Shown one piece after another: positions 53,019-61,113 of a stretch of DNA of 64,000 nt. Every line of letters begins with the position of its first letter. Within the stretch, counting starts at the first letter, position 1. The stretch is from Kribbella sp. NBC_00382 (lineage in GTDB: Bacteria; Actinomycetota; Actinomycetes; Propionibacteriales; Kribbellaceae). The stretch is taken from assembly GCF_036067295.1 (NCBI RefSeq), contig NZ_CP107954.1:3162001-3226000 (forward strand). The letters are read 5' to 3'. The notes beneath the pieces are model-generated. The model was not told where the DNA came from, made no database searches, and worked only from the letters and a program-made list of their open reading frames with translations. The position numbers and the translations under genes are program-made.

Positions 53019-54347
53019 CTAGGAAAAAGGTTGGCCGTTGATGAGATTTTTCTTCGGGGCGTAGTAGCTGGTGGGGCTGGATGCTCTCGGCAAGCTGTCC
53101 AGAGCAGGCGCCAGGGCATCCGGGGTGGGGATGAGGACCGAGTCGCCGCGGGCGATGGTGGGGTCCAGGTACTCGTGGCCGGGGAGGTTGGCCACTGCGG
53201 TGCGGCAGCCGAGCAGCATGCCTTCGAAGAGGGCGGTGGTGGAGACGCCTACCTGGTAGGTCGCGGCGGCCAGGACGGCGAGGGTGTTGCCCGCAGACAG
53301 CCGCACGCCATCAGGAAGGACATAGTCCGTACTGCGCTCGCTCGGGTGCAAGTGGAAGGCCACGTCCAGGTCAGGGCGGGCAGCCGCGAGCTCGGCCGCA
53401 TAGGAGAGTAGTGCCGGGCCGGTCGTGCCCTGGGACAGGAAGACGACCAGGCGTGGGTCCTTGGCCGCCAACTCATCCGGCGACAGCGGGGAGATGAAAG
53501 AGGCGCCGGCTACCTCAGCCTTCATCCCGGCCGGCAACTCGGCGACGTCGGTCCAGTACGAGCCGAAACACCAGAGCTCATCGGGCTGGTCGGCCACGTC
53601 GGGACGCCCGGGATAGCTGTAGCCGAGGTGGTACGGGCTGATGGCGCCGTGCTGGAGCTCGACGACCCGGATGCCGAGGTCGCGGGCGGCGCCGACGATG
53701 TGCTGGTGGAAGTACGCCACCACGACGTACACGGTCTTGATCTCTCGGCGTTTGAGCAAGGTGCGATAGATCGCACGCAGCCGACTGTGTTTCGGCAACT
53801 CGCGAGCAACCAGCGCGGCGACGGGGACCTTGACGCCCGTCTCGGCCTCCAGCGCGGACGCGATCTCAGCGCAACGGGCGTGCACACGCCGGCTCCGAAC
53901 GGCACCAAAAGCCGAGGTGAAGAAGTCGAGGTTGACGCTCCCCGGCAGCGGCGTCCCGTTGATGCCCGAGTCCAGTACCAGGGCCGAGTCGCCGAGCGCC
54001 GTACGCAGTGAGTCGGTGTAGATCTCGATGCCGCCCGGCTTTCGCGGGTGCGGGACCACCAGAGCGTCGTACGAGCCGCGGGCCAGGAACGGGTTGCGGG
54101 TGACGGTGCCGGCCACGTGCTTGCCGACGAGACGGGCCTGGTCGGCGCGGGTCCGGCGTACCGGGTGGGGGTCGCCGTGCAGGCCGCTGCGGCGGGTCAG
54201 CTCATGGAAGATGCGCATCCGGATGATCGGCCACGGTCGGACGCCGTCGATCTGCCAGGTCAGCAGGTCCAGCTCCCGCTCCACCTTCCAGATCGCCTGG
54301 CAGAGTGTCGTCACCGTCAGGATGGTGCCGCTCCCGGTACTCGTCAT
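53019..54347 (-). CDS. Putative GT-B-like surface glycan transferase
   Basis: 442 aa. VRPWPIIRMRIFHELTRRSG at the N-terminus, then a central region with VYVVVAYFHQHIVGAARDLG, VVELQHGAISPYHLGYSYPG and DELWCFGSYWTDVAEL, and a C-terminal Rossmann half (LVVFLSQGTTGPALLSYAAE; VAFHLHPSERSTDYV; VGVSTTALFEGMLLG). The LQHG motif and late H-x-H-P/ST-ALFE blocks resemble transferases of surface polymers (teichoic or sialic type), so I infer a glycan transferase; donor unknown. No membrane segment. Its start lies 146 bp inside the preceding glycosyltransferase gene. Confidence 0.7.
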   Translation of the reverse strand: MTSTGSGTILTVTTLCQAIWKVERELDLLTWQIDGVRPWPIIRMRIFHELTRRSGLHGDPHPVRRTRADQARLVGKHVAGTVTRNPFLARGSYDALVVPHPRKPGGIEIYTDSLRTALGDSALVLDSGINGTPLPGSVNLDFFTSAFGAVRSRRVHARCAEIASALEAETGVKVPVAALVARELPKHSRLRAIYRTLLKRREIKTVYVVVAYFHQHIVGAARDLGIRVVELQHGAISPYHLGYSYPGRPDVADQPDELWCFGSYWTDVAELPAGMKAEVAGASFISPLSPDELAAKDPRLVVFLSQGTTGPALLSYAAELAAARPDLDVAFHLHPSERSTDYVLPDGVRLSAGNTLAVLAAATYQVGVSTTALFEGMLLGCRTAVANLPGHEYLDPTIARGDSVLIPTPDALAPALDSLPRASSPTSYYAPKKNLINGQPFS

Positions 54348-55251
54348 GGTTGATCCCTACTATCCCCGCGAGGCTGCCGATGCCCGAGAAGAACCGGCGG
54401 ACAGCCTTCAGCAGGTACGCCTTCCGGAAGAGCACCAGACCGCCGAGGCCGAACCCCAGGGCCGACACGATCCGGGCCAAAGAATAGGCCAGTACCAGGA
54501 CGTACCCGCGCACGCCCGGCCGGATCAGCAGCCGGCTGATGGTGTCGCCGCTGCCGGACCGGAAGGCGCGGCGGACCAGCCAGGACAGGGTCGTCCGGGA
54601 CGGTGGCACGTGTTCGTGGATCTGGGCTTCCTCGCACCAGACGATCCGGTAGCCGGCCCGGTGCACGCGGAGGAAGAAGTGCAGGTCGCTGGAGCCGGTG
54701 TAGCGGAAGGCGGGATGGAAGCTCGGCGTCACCGAGTGGTAGACGTGCTGGGCGACCAGGGTGTTGTTCGTGTACGCCTTGTTCCGCAGATCGCCCGTCT
54801 CGTGCCGGCCGGTCGAGTCGTGGACGTCGCTGTACCGGTTCCAGCCGGGTGCGTCGGGAGGCAGGATGCCCCGGACCGGGCCGGTCACCACGTCGGCGCC
54901 GGCCGTGCGCCAGGCGCGCAGCAGAGTGCTCAGCCAGCCGGGCGGCGCCACCTCGTCATCGTCGACGAAGATCAGCGCGTCGTCGTCCCAGGCGAGCAGG
55001 ACCGACTTCTCCCGGGCGAAGGGGATACCGGGCTCCGGCTCCATCGCTGCCTCGACCGGGTAGCGGCCGTCCTTGGCCGCGCGCTCGATCACGTCGGTGG
55101 CAGTGCCCTCGTCGTCGTTGTCGACCACGATGATCCGGACGGTGTAGTCCTCTTCTTCCGGAAGTTCCTGGGCGAGCAGGCTGTCGAGCAGCGCTTCCAG
55201 CAGAGCGGGTCGCCGAAAGGTGATGACGGCGATCGCGACCCTGGTGCCCAT
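54202..55251 (-). CDS. Family 2 glycosyltransferase
   Basis: 349 aa from ATG 55251. VAIAVITFRRPALLEALLDS, VRIIVVDNDDEGTATDVIER and DDALIFVDDDEVAPPGWLS are GT2 (GT-A fold) donor and metal motifs; a membrane-associated helix region (VRGYVLVLAYSLARIVSALG; LGGLVLFRKAYLLKAVRRF) follows. Would transfer a sugar to a surface-glycan acceptor on the cytoplasmic side. The final ~48 residues after GIVGINHDEYRE are Asp/Arg-rich and are just the other reading frame of the next gene's start, so the ancestral stop has probably been lost. Confidence 0.88.
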   Translation of the reverse strand: MGTRVAIAVITFRRPALLEALLDSLLAQELPEEEDYTVRIIVVDNDDEGTATDVIERAAKDGRYPVEAAMEPEPGIPFAREKSVLLAWDDDALIFVDDDEVAPPGWLSTLLRAWRTAGADVVTGPVRGILPPDAPGWNRYSDVHDSTGRHETGDLRNKAYTNNTLVAQHVYHSVTPSFHPAFRYTGSSDLHFFLRVHRAGYRIVWCEEAQIHEHVPPSRTTLSWLVRRAFRSGSGDTISRLLIRPGVRGYVLVLAYSLARIVSALGFGLGGLVLFRKAYLLKAVRRFFSGIGSLAGIVGINHDEYRERHHPDGDDTLPGDLEGGAGAGPADLADRRRPTVADHPDAHLP

Positions 55252-55325
55252 GCCGCCAGACAATATCTGTACATGGCCACCCGGCGTGAGGTCGGCTGTG
55301 TCGTGAAACCTGCTAGAAACAGCGC

Positions 55326-55347
55326 CTGTACCTACGCGTGGGTACAG
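55326..55347. promoter_or_regulatory. 22-bp palindrome, probable TetR operator
   Basis: ctgtacctacgcgtgggtac + ag: arms ctgtaccta and tgggtacag are complementary apart from one position, around a central cgcg. It ends 7 bp before the TetR-type start codon (55355), the expected place for autorepression. Confidence 0.65.
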
Positions 55348-55354
55348 TGGCGAG

Positions 55355-55918
55355 GTGGAGACAGCGGAACGGTTGATCCGGAGTACGCAGGAATTGCTCT
55401 GGGAACGGGGCTACGTCGGTACCAGCCCGAAGGCGATCCAGCTCGCCGCCGAGGCCGGTCAGGGCAGCATGTACCACCACTTCAGCGGCAAGGCCGAGCT
55501 GGCCAAAGCGGCCATCGAGCGGTCCGGCGCGGAACTGCGTGAGGCCGCCGAGCAGCAGTTCGAAGCGGCCGGTACGGCGACCGAGCGGATCGCCGGCTAC
55601 CTCGAGCGCGATCGCGAGGTGCTCAAGGGCTGCCGGATGGGCCGGCTGACCGCTGACCCGGACGTGATCGCCGATCCGGTACTGCGTGCGCCGGTCGCCG
55701 AGACCTTCAGTTGGCTCCGCGCCCGGCTCGCCGAGATCATTGCTGAGGGCAAGGAATCGGGTGAGTATCCGGCCGGCCTGGATCCGGACCGGACCGCCGC
55801 GACGATCGCGGCGGTGTTGCAGGGTGGCTACGTGCTGGCCCGCGCGGACGGGTCGGACGAGCCGTTCGAACTTGCTGTCCAAGGCCTGGTTGATCTGCTC
55901 AAGGGAGTTACTTCGTGA
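55355..55918 (+). CDS. TetR-family transcriptional regulator
   Basis: 187 aa, GTG start. DNA-binding head: AERLIRSTQELLWERGYVGT, SPKAIQLAAEAGQGSMYHHF (HTH), SGKAELAKAAIERSG; the rest is the helical ligand domain. Probably represses its own operon with the LLM oxidoreductase and malate synthase through the palindrome at 55326-55347. Ends with a 4-bp overlap (GTGA) into the oxidoreductase gene. Confidence 0.92.
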   Translation: METAERLIRSTQELLWERGYVGTSPKAIQLAAEAGQGSMYHHFSGKAELAKAAIERSGAELREAAEQQFEAAGTATERIAGYLERDREVLKGCRMGRLTADPDVIADPVLRAPVAETFSWLRARLAEIIAEGKESGEYPAGLDPDRTAATIAAVLQGGYVLARADGSDEPFELAVQGLVDLLKGVTS

Positions 55919-56781
55919 GAATCGGTGCGATCTTTCCCCAGCTCGAGATCGGTGCGGATCCGGGTGTCGTCCGGGACTGGACCGAGACGGTCGAGGCGGC
56001 CGGCTACACGCATGCGCTCGCCTATGACCACGTGCTCGGCGCCGATCCCGCCAACCGGCCGGGCTGGACGGGGTACACGGACAAGTCGCTGTTCCACGAG
56101 GTCTTCGTGCTCTTCGGGTACATGGCCGCCATCACCACGACGCTGGAGCTCGTCACCGGCGTACTGGTCCTCCCGCAACGCCAGACCGCGCTGGCCGCCA
56201 AGCAGGCGGCGGAGGTCGACGTCCTGAGCGGCGGCCGGCTGCGGCTCGGTGTCGGCATCGGATGGAACGCGGTCGAGTACGAAGCGCTCGGTGTGCCGTT
56301 CGAGCAGCGCGGCGCCCGGCTGACCGAGCAAGTCGAGTTGCTCCGCAAGCTCTGGGCCGAGCCGGTCATCTCAGCTGAGGGCCGGCACGAGAAGATCGTC
56401 GAGGCCGGGCTCAACCCGTTGCCGCCGCGTCGGCGCATTCCGGTCTGGTTCGGCGGTGGGGCGGAGGCCGTACTACGCCGTACCGGCCGGATCGGTGACG
56501 GTTGGATGCCGCAGAGCCCGCCGACCGCTGAGGCGCGACGGCAGGTCGAGCTGGTCCGGTCAACCGCAGTCGAGGCCGGGCGCGATCCGGCGGAGATCGG
56601 GTTCGAGGCGAGGCTGTCGCTGGGGGCGGTACCGGAGAAGGAATGGCCCGATTTCGTCGAGGGATGGCGGGAGCTGGGAGCCACGCATCTCGGGGTGAAT
56701 ACGATGAACATGGGTCTCGGGAAACCCGAGGAGCACGCCGCCGTACTACGAGACGTCCTGCCGCTGCTGCAGGGCCGATAG
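55915..56781 (+). CDS. LLM-class F420-dependent oxidoreductase
   Basis: 288 aa. Luciferase-like (TIM-barrel) features: [75 protein letters not shown] and [20 protein letters not shown]. In actinobacteria this subgroup usually uses coenzyme F420 rather than FMN. Substrate unknown. GTG start within the TetR gene (4-bp overlap) and 10 bp before malate synthase, so it is the middle gene of an operon. Confidence 0.9.
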   Translation: MRIGAIFPQLEIGADPGVVRDWTETVEAAGYTHALAYDHVLGADPANRPGWTGYTDKSLFHEVFVLFGYMAAITTTLELVTGVLVLPQRQTALAAKQAAEVDVLSGGRLRLGVGIGWNAVEYEALGVPFEQRGARLTEQVELLRKLWAEPVISAEGRHEKIVEAGLNPLPPRRRIPVWFGGGAEAVLRRTGRIGDGWMPQSPPTAEARRQVELVRSTAVEAGRDPAEIGFEARLSLGAVPEKEWPDFVEGWRELGATHLGVNTMNMGLGKPEEHAAVLRDVLPLLQGR

Positions 56782-56791
56782 GAGTCCAGCT

Positions 56792-58360
56792 GTGTCAGTC
56801 GACGTCATCGGGCCGATGGGTGAGCGGTACGACGAGATCTTGAGCGAGCGGGCGCTGGAGCTGATCGGGCTCCTGCACCGGGAGCTGAACCCGCGCCGGC
56901 TGGAGTTGCTGGAGCGACGGCAGGCGCGGCAGGAGGAGATCGCGGCCGGTGGGTCGCTCGGGTTCCTGGACGAGACGAAGGCCGTCCGTGAGGACCCGTC
57001 ATGGCGAGTGGCGGAGGCAGCGCCGGGGCTGGTCGACCGGCGGGTGGAGATCACCGGGCCGACCGACCGGAAGATGACGATCAACGCGCTCAACTCGGGC
57101 GCCAAGGTCTGGCTGGCCGACCAGGAGGACGCGAACACGCCGACCTGGGAGAACGTGGTCGGCGGGCAGCTCAACCTGCTCGACGCGGTGACCCGCAAGA
57201 TCGACTTCAGTACCTCCTCAAAGTCGTACGCGCTGAAGCCGGACGAAGAGCTCGCGACGATCGTCGTCCGGCCGCGCGGCTGGCACCTGCCGGAGAAGCA
57301 TCTACTGGTCGACGGCGAGCGGACCTCGGGGTCCCTGGTCGACTTCGCGCTCTACCTCGTGGCCTGTGGACAACTGCAGCTCGACCGTGGCGCCGGGCCG
57401 TACTACTACCTGCCGAAGATGGAGTCGCACCTCGAGGCGCGGCTGTGGAACGACGCGTTCGTCCTCGCCCAGGACTTCCTCGGGCTGCCGCGCGGCACGA
57501 TCCGCGCGACCGTGCTGATCGAGACGTACCCGGCGGCCTTCGAGATGGAGGAGATCCTGTACGAGCTGCGCGAGCACTCGGCCGGGCTGAACGCCGGGCG
57601 CTGGGACTTCATGTTCTCGGTGATCAAGACGTACCGCACCCGTGGCGCCGACTTCCAGCTGCCCGACCGCAACTCGGTGACGATGACCGTGCCGTTCATG
57701 CGGGCGTACACGGAGCTGCTCGTCCGTACCTGCCACAAGCGCGGCGCGCACGCGATCGGCGGGATGGCGGCGTTCATCCCGAGCAAGGACCCGGCGGTCA
57801 ACGAGCAGGCGTTCGCGAAGGTCGAGGCGGACAAGACCCGCGAGGCCGGCGACGGCTTCGACGGGTCGTGGGTCGCCCACCCGGGCATGGTCGAGACGTG
57901 CAAGACGGTTTTCAGTTCGGTGCTGGGTGACCGGCCGAACCAACTCGACGTACTGCGCGAAGACGTGCACGTCACGGCCGAACAGCTCCTCGACGTGGCG
58001 GCAACGCCCGGCGAGGTGACCGAGGCCGGGCTGCGGAACAACATCAGCGTGGCGGTCCAATACCTCGCCGCCTGGCTCGAAGGCACCGGCGCGGTCGGGA
58101 TCTTCAACCTGATGGAGGACGCTGCCACCGCTGAGATCTCGCGCTCGCAGATCTGGCAATGGCGCCGCAACGGCGTGGTGCTGGACACCGGCGCCGAGGT
58201 GACGACCGATCTCGTCACCGCCCTCGCCGACGAGGAGATCGCCAAGCTCGGTGGCGACCCTGCTGCCTATGCCACCGCCCGCGAGACCTTCCTCGCGGTG
58301 GCGCTCGCCGACGAGTACATCGACTTCCTGACGCTGCCCGCCTACGAGCGCTTCAAGTAG
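56792..58360 (+). CDS. aceB: Malate synthase A
   Basis: 522 aa, normal for type A. GTG start with AGGAG 7 bp upstream. Conserved blocks: [87 protein letters not shown] and [13 protein letters not shown]. Condenses glyoxylate with acetyl-CoA to malate in the glyoxylate shunt or glyoxylate disposal. No isocitrate lyase gene is in the window. Third gene of the TetR-LLM-aceB set; the last 19 bp overlap the convergent cupin gene. Confidence 0.96.
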   Translation: MSVDVIGPMGERYDEILSERALELIGLLHRELNPRRLELLERRQARQEEIAAGGSLGFLDETKAVREDPSWRVAEAAPGLVDRRVEITGPTDRKMTINALNSGAKVWLADQEDANTPTWENVVGGQLNLLDAVTRKIDFSTSSKSYALKPDEELATIVVRPRGWHLPEKHLLVDGERTSGSLVDFALYLVACGQLQLDRGAGPYYYLPKMESHLEARLWNDAFVLAQDFLGLPRGTIRATVLIETYPAAFEMEEILYELREHSAGLNAGRWDFMFSVIKTYRTRGADFQLPDRNSVTMTVPFMRAYTELLVRTCHKRGAHAIGGMAAFIPSKDPAVNEQAFAKVEADKTREAGDGFDGSWVAHPGMVETCKTVFSSVLGDRPNQLDVLREDVHVTAEQLLDVAATPGEVTEAGLRNNISVAVQYLAAWLEGTGAVGIFNLMEDAATAEISRSQIWQWRRNGVVLDTGAEVTTDLVTALADEEIAKLGGDPAAYATARETFLAVALADEYIDFLTLPAYERFK

Positions 58361-58719
58361 TCCTCGACGTTCACGGTCGGGATGCCGCCACCCGCGCGGG
58401 CGATCACAGCGACAGAGACCTCGTCGGTGGGATTGCTCTCGCGGTGGATGGTGAACGCCGGCACGTGGATGAAGTCACCGGCCTCGGCATCCACGTAGCC
58501 CTCGCCGCCGTCGAACTCCAGCCGGAGAATGCCCGAGACGACGTACAGGCTGGTCTCGTTGCGGTCGTGGTGATGCCAGCCGGAGATCGCGCCGGGCTGG
58601 GTCTCGACCCGCCCGGCCCACAGGATCGGCAACTCGAACGCCTTCTTGCGAAGCATCCCGCTGGTCGGGTCGGTCGCCACCAGCTCGACTTCGCGGATCA
58701 CGCGCACAGGTTCGCTCAT
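58342..58719 (-). CDS. Cupin-domain protein
   Basis: 125 aa, single cupin barrel: [20 protein letters not shown] (HxH...E metal ligands) and [18 protein letters not shown] (second motif with the distal His). Metal site looks complete, so it may bind Fe/Mn/Zn and act as a small-molecule enzyme or sensor; substrate unknown. Four bp from the universal stress gene upstream on the same strand, so probably in the same operon. Confidence 0.9.
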   Translation of the reverse strand: MSEPVRVIREVELVATDPTSGMLRKKAFELPILWAGRVETQPGAISGWHHHDRNETSLYVVSGILRLEFDGGEGYVDAEAGDFIHVPAFTIHRESNPTDEVSVAVIARAGGGIPTVNVEDYLKRS

Positions 58720-58723
58720 GGGA

Positions 58724-59626
58724 TCAGTCTGACCAGGTGTAGGTGCCAGCCGGTACTACGAGGGTTGGTACTGGCGTGTGGCGGAGGATTTTGGTCGCGG
58801 TGGAGCCCAGGAACACTCGGGCCAGTTGGCCCAGGCGGCTGGAGCCGAGGACCAGGACGTCGTCGGGGGACCAGGGGATGGCGGTGAGGGCGCCGGCCCA
58901 GCCGCGGCCACGGGCGACCACCGTCTCGACGTCGGTGATGCCGTGGTTCTTGCAGAACTCCAAGGCGTCCTCGTGGAGTTCGACGGCCTGCTCGGCCCAT
59001 TGGGCGGCGACCATGTCCTCGGCGTCGAGGCCGACCTCGGGTGGGTACATCGTGTTGGCGCGCGGGACGAAGGTGGCGACCCGGAGATGGCCGTTGTAGC
59101 GCTTGACCAGGGAGCAGGCCGCGGCGAGTGCTTCGCGAGACCGATCGGTACCGGCGTACGCGCAGGTCAAGGAGCCGAAGGTGGCGTGGGGGTCGCCACC
59201 GTAGCCTTGGGGAGCGAGCAGGATCGGGACCGGCGACGAGTGCAGCAGTCTGGAGCTGACGCTGCCCGCCAGGAACGAGCCTTGAGTGGCGGCTCTGGCG
59301 GAGCCCAGGACGAGTAGGTCGACGCCGGCCTCCTCGGCGACGCGGACCAGCCCGTCGGCAACGGAGCTCGAGGCGATCCGGCGGAACTCCAGCCCGTCGG
59401 GATTGCCGGGTGACAACGCTTCGACCGCGTCGCGATGGGCCTGGTCGGCGACGGAGTCGAGCCATTGACGGTACTCGAGGTCGACTCGTTCGGTACCGGG
59501 TTCGGAGCCGGGCGGTAGGACGGCGACGACGACCAGCTCAGCTCCCGTAGTACGGCGTAATGTCGCGCCGAGTTCGAGGGCTTCGGGGGTGTCGTCGCCA
59601 CCGCGGTAGGCGACTACGGCCTTCAC
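58724..59626 (-). CDS. Tandem universal stress protein (two UspA domains)
   Basis: 300 aa. Domain 1 (1-140): MKAVVAYRGGDDTPEALELG ... LLVLGSARAATQGSFLAGSV; domain 2 (148-300): LTCAYAGTDRSREALAAACS ... VLVLGSSRLGQLARVFLGST. Both carry the G-S-x-(8-9)-G-S-type nucleotide loop, so ATP binding is possible. Cytoplasmic stress protein. The ATG overlaps the permease stop by 4 bp, linking the two genes; the stress protein may regulate the permease, as is common for such pairs. Confidence 0.93.
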   Translation of the reverse strand: MKAVVAYRGGDDTPEALELGATLRRTTGAELVVVAVLPPGSEPGTERVDLEYRQWLDSVADQAHRDAVEALSPGNPDGLEFRRIASSSVADGLVRVAEEAGVDLLVLGSARAATQGSFLAGSVSSRLLHSSPVPILLAPQGYGGDPHATFGSLTCAYAGTDRSREALAAACSLVKRYNGHLRVATFVPRANTMYPPEVGLDAEDMVAAQWAEQAVELHEDALEFCKNHGITDVETVVARGRGWAGALTAIPWSPDDVLVLGSSRLGQLARVFLGSTATKILRHTPVPTLVVPAGTYTWSD

Positions 59627-61074
59627 AGTTCACCTGCCTCGGTGTCGTGCAGGATCGAATGCTTGTGGCTGTAGAGGAAGTAGACGGTCAGCGCCAGGAG
59701 CAGCCAGATCCCGACCGAGATCCAGGTGACGGCGGCGATCGTGCTCGCGGCGTACGCGCAGGAGACGATCGACAGGACCGGGATCACCGGGCCGAACGGC
59801 AACCGGAAGCCGCGCTCCAGGTCGGGCCGGGTCCGGCGCAGGATGATCACCGTCGCCGACACCACCATGAACGCGGCCAGCGTGCCGATGCTGACCAGGT
59901 CGAACAGCTTGTCGATCGGTACCACCGCTGCCAGCACCGCGATGAAGGTGCTGGTGACGAGCACGTTCTTGTTCGGCGACAAGGTGTTGCTGTTCACCTC
60001 TTTGAACAACGGCGGCAGCATCCCGTCGCGGCCCATCGCGAACAGGATCCGGGTCTGGCCGTAGACGGTGATCAGGGTGACCGAGAAGATCGAGATGACG
60101 GCGCCCGCGGCGATGATGATGCCGGGCAGCGCGACCCCGGTGACGTCGTTCAGGATCGCTTCCAGGCCGGCGTCCTGACCCTCGAACTTGGGTGTGGGCT
60201 GGGCGGCCACGGCGGCGAAGGCGACCAGCAGGTAGAAGACGGTGACGATCGCGACCGCGCCGAAGACCGCTCGCGGGATGGTCCGGCCGGGGTTCTTGAC
60301 CTCCTCACCCGCGGTGGAGACGGCGTCGATGCCGAGGAAGGTGAAGAAGATCGCCGGGATGGCGGCGGAGATCCCGCTGATCCCCTCGGGCGCGAAGGGC
60401 TTCAGGTTGCCGGACTTGAAGCCGGTCAGCGCCAGTACGACGAACAGCGCCAGCACACACAGCTTGATGACCACCATGATCGCGTTCGCCCGGGCGGACT
60501 CCTTCGCGCCGCGCAGCAGCAACAGGCAGCACAGGCCGACCAGGACGACGGCGGGCAGGTTGATGATGCCGGGGCCTTCGGCGAGCAGCCCGGAGCTCAG
60601 CGATTCGGGGATCCGGAAGCCGAAGACGTCGTCGAGCAACGCGTTGAAGTACTCGGCCCAGCCGACCGACGTGGCGGCGCCGGCCACGCCGTACTCGAGG
60701 ATGAGGGCCCAGCCGACGAGGTAGGCGGGGAGTTCGCCGAGCGAAGCGAACGAGTAGGAGTAGGCCGAACCCGAGACCGGGATGGTCGAGGCGACCTCCG
60801 CGTAGCAGAGCGCGGTCAGGGCCGCGATGATCCCGACCAGCAGGAAGGTGATCATCACGGCCGGGCCGGCCTTGGGGACGGTCACCGCGAGCACGAAGAA
60901 GATGCCGGTACCGATGGTGGCGCCGACGCCGAACATCATCAGCTGGAACGTGGTCATCGTTCGCTCGAGGTGCTCCGACCCGTGTTCGCCCCGGCTCGCG
61001 GCGAGCATGTCGTCGATACTCTTCTTGCGCAACAACGGATGCGACGGTGACGGCGGACGAGTGGCTCTGCTCAT
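59623..61074 (-). CDS. APC-family amino-acid permease (cationic amino-acid transporter type)
   Basis: 483 aa with about 12-13 membrane segments. MMFGVGATIGTGIFFVLAVT (first APC helix), ALCYAEVASTIPVSGSAYSY, ESARANAIMVVIKLCVLALF, AIPAIFFTFLGIDAVSTAGE-EVKNPGRTIP are diagnostic of the APA/CAT branch (YfnA-like). Imports or exchanges amino acids across the plasma membrane; substrate choice not visible. Heads an operon with the universal stress protein and cupin genes. Confidence 0.93.
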   Translation of the reverse strand: MSRATRPPSPSHPLLRKKSIDDMLAASRGEHGSEHLERTMTTFQLMMFGVGATIGTGIFFVLAVTVPKAGPAVMITFLLVGIIAALTALCYAEVASTIPVSGSAYSYSFASLGELPAYLVGWALILEYGVAGAATSVGWAEYFNALLDDVFGFRIPESLSSGLLAEGPGIINLPAVVLVGLCCLLLLRGAKESARANAIMVVIKLCVLALFVVLALTGFKSGNLKPFAPEGISGISAAIPAIFFTFLGIDAVSTAGEEVKNPGRTIPRAVFGAVAIVTVFYLLVAFAAVAAQPTPKFEGQDAGLEAILNDVTGVALPGIIIAAGAVISIFSVTLITVYGQTRILFAMGRDGMLPPLFKEVNSNTLSPNKNVLVTSTFIAVLAAVVPIDKLFDLVSIGTLAAFMVVSATVIILRRTRPDLERGFRLPFGPVIPVLSIVSCAYAASTIAAVTWISVGIWLLLALTVYFLYSHKHSILHDTEAGEL

Positions 61075-61113
61075 GGTGGCCTCCGACCGGATCGGTCGGG
61101 CCAGCGTGACAGG

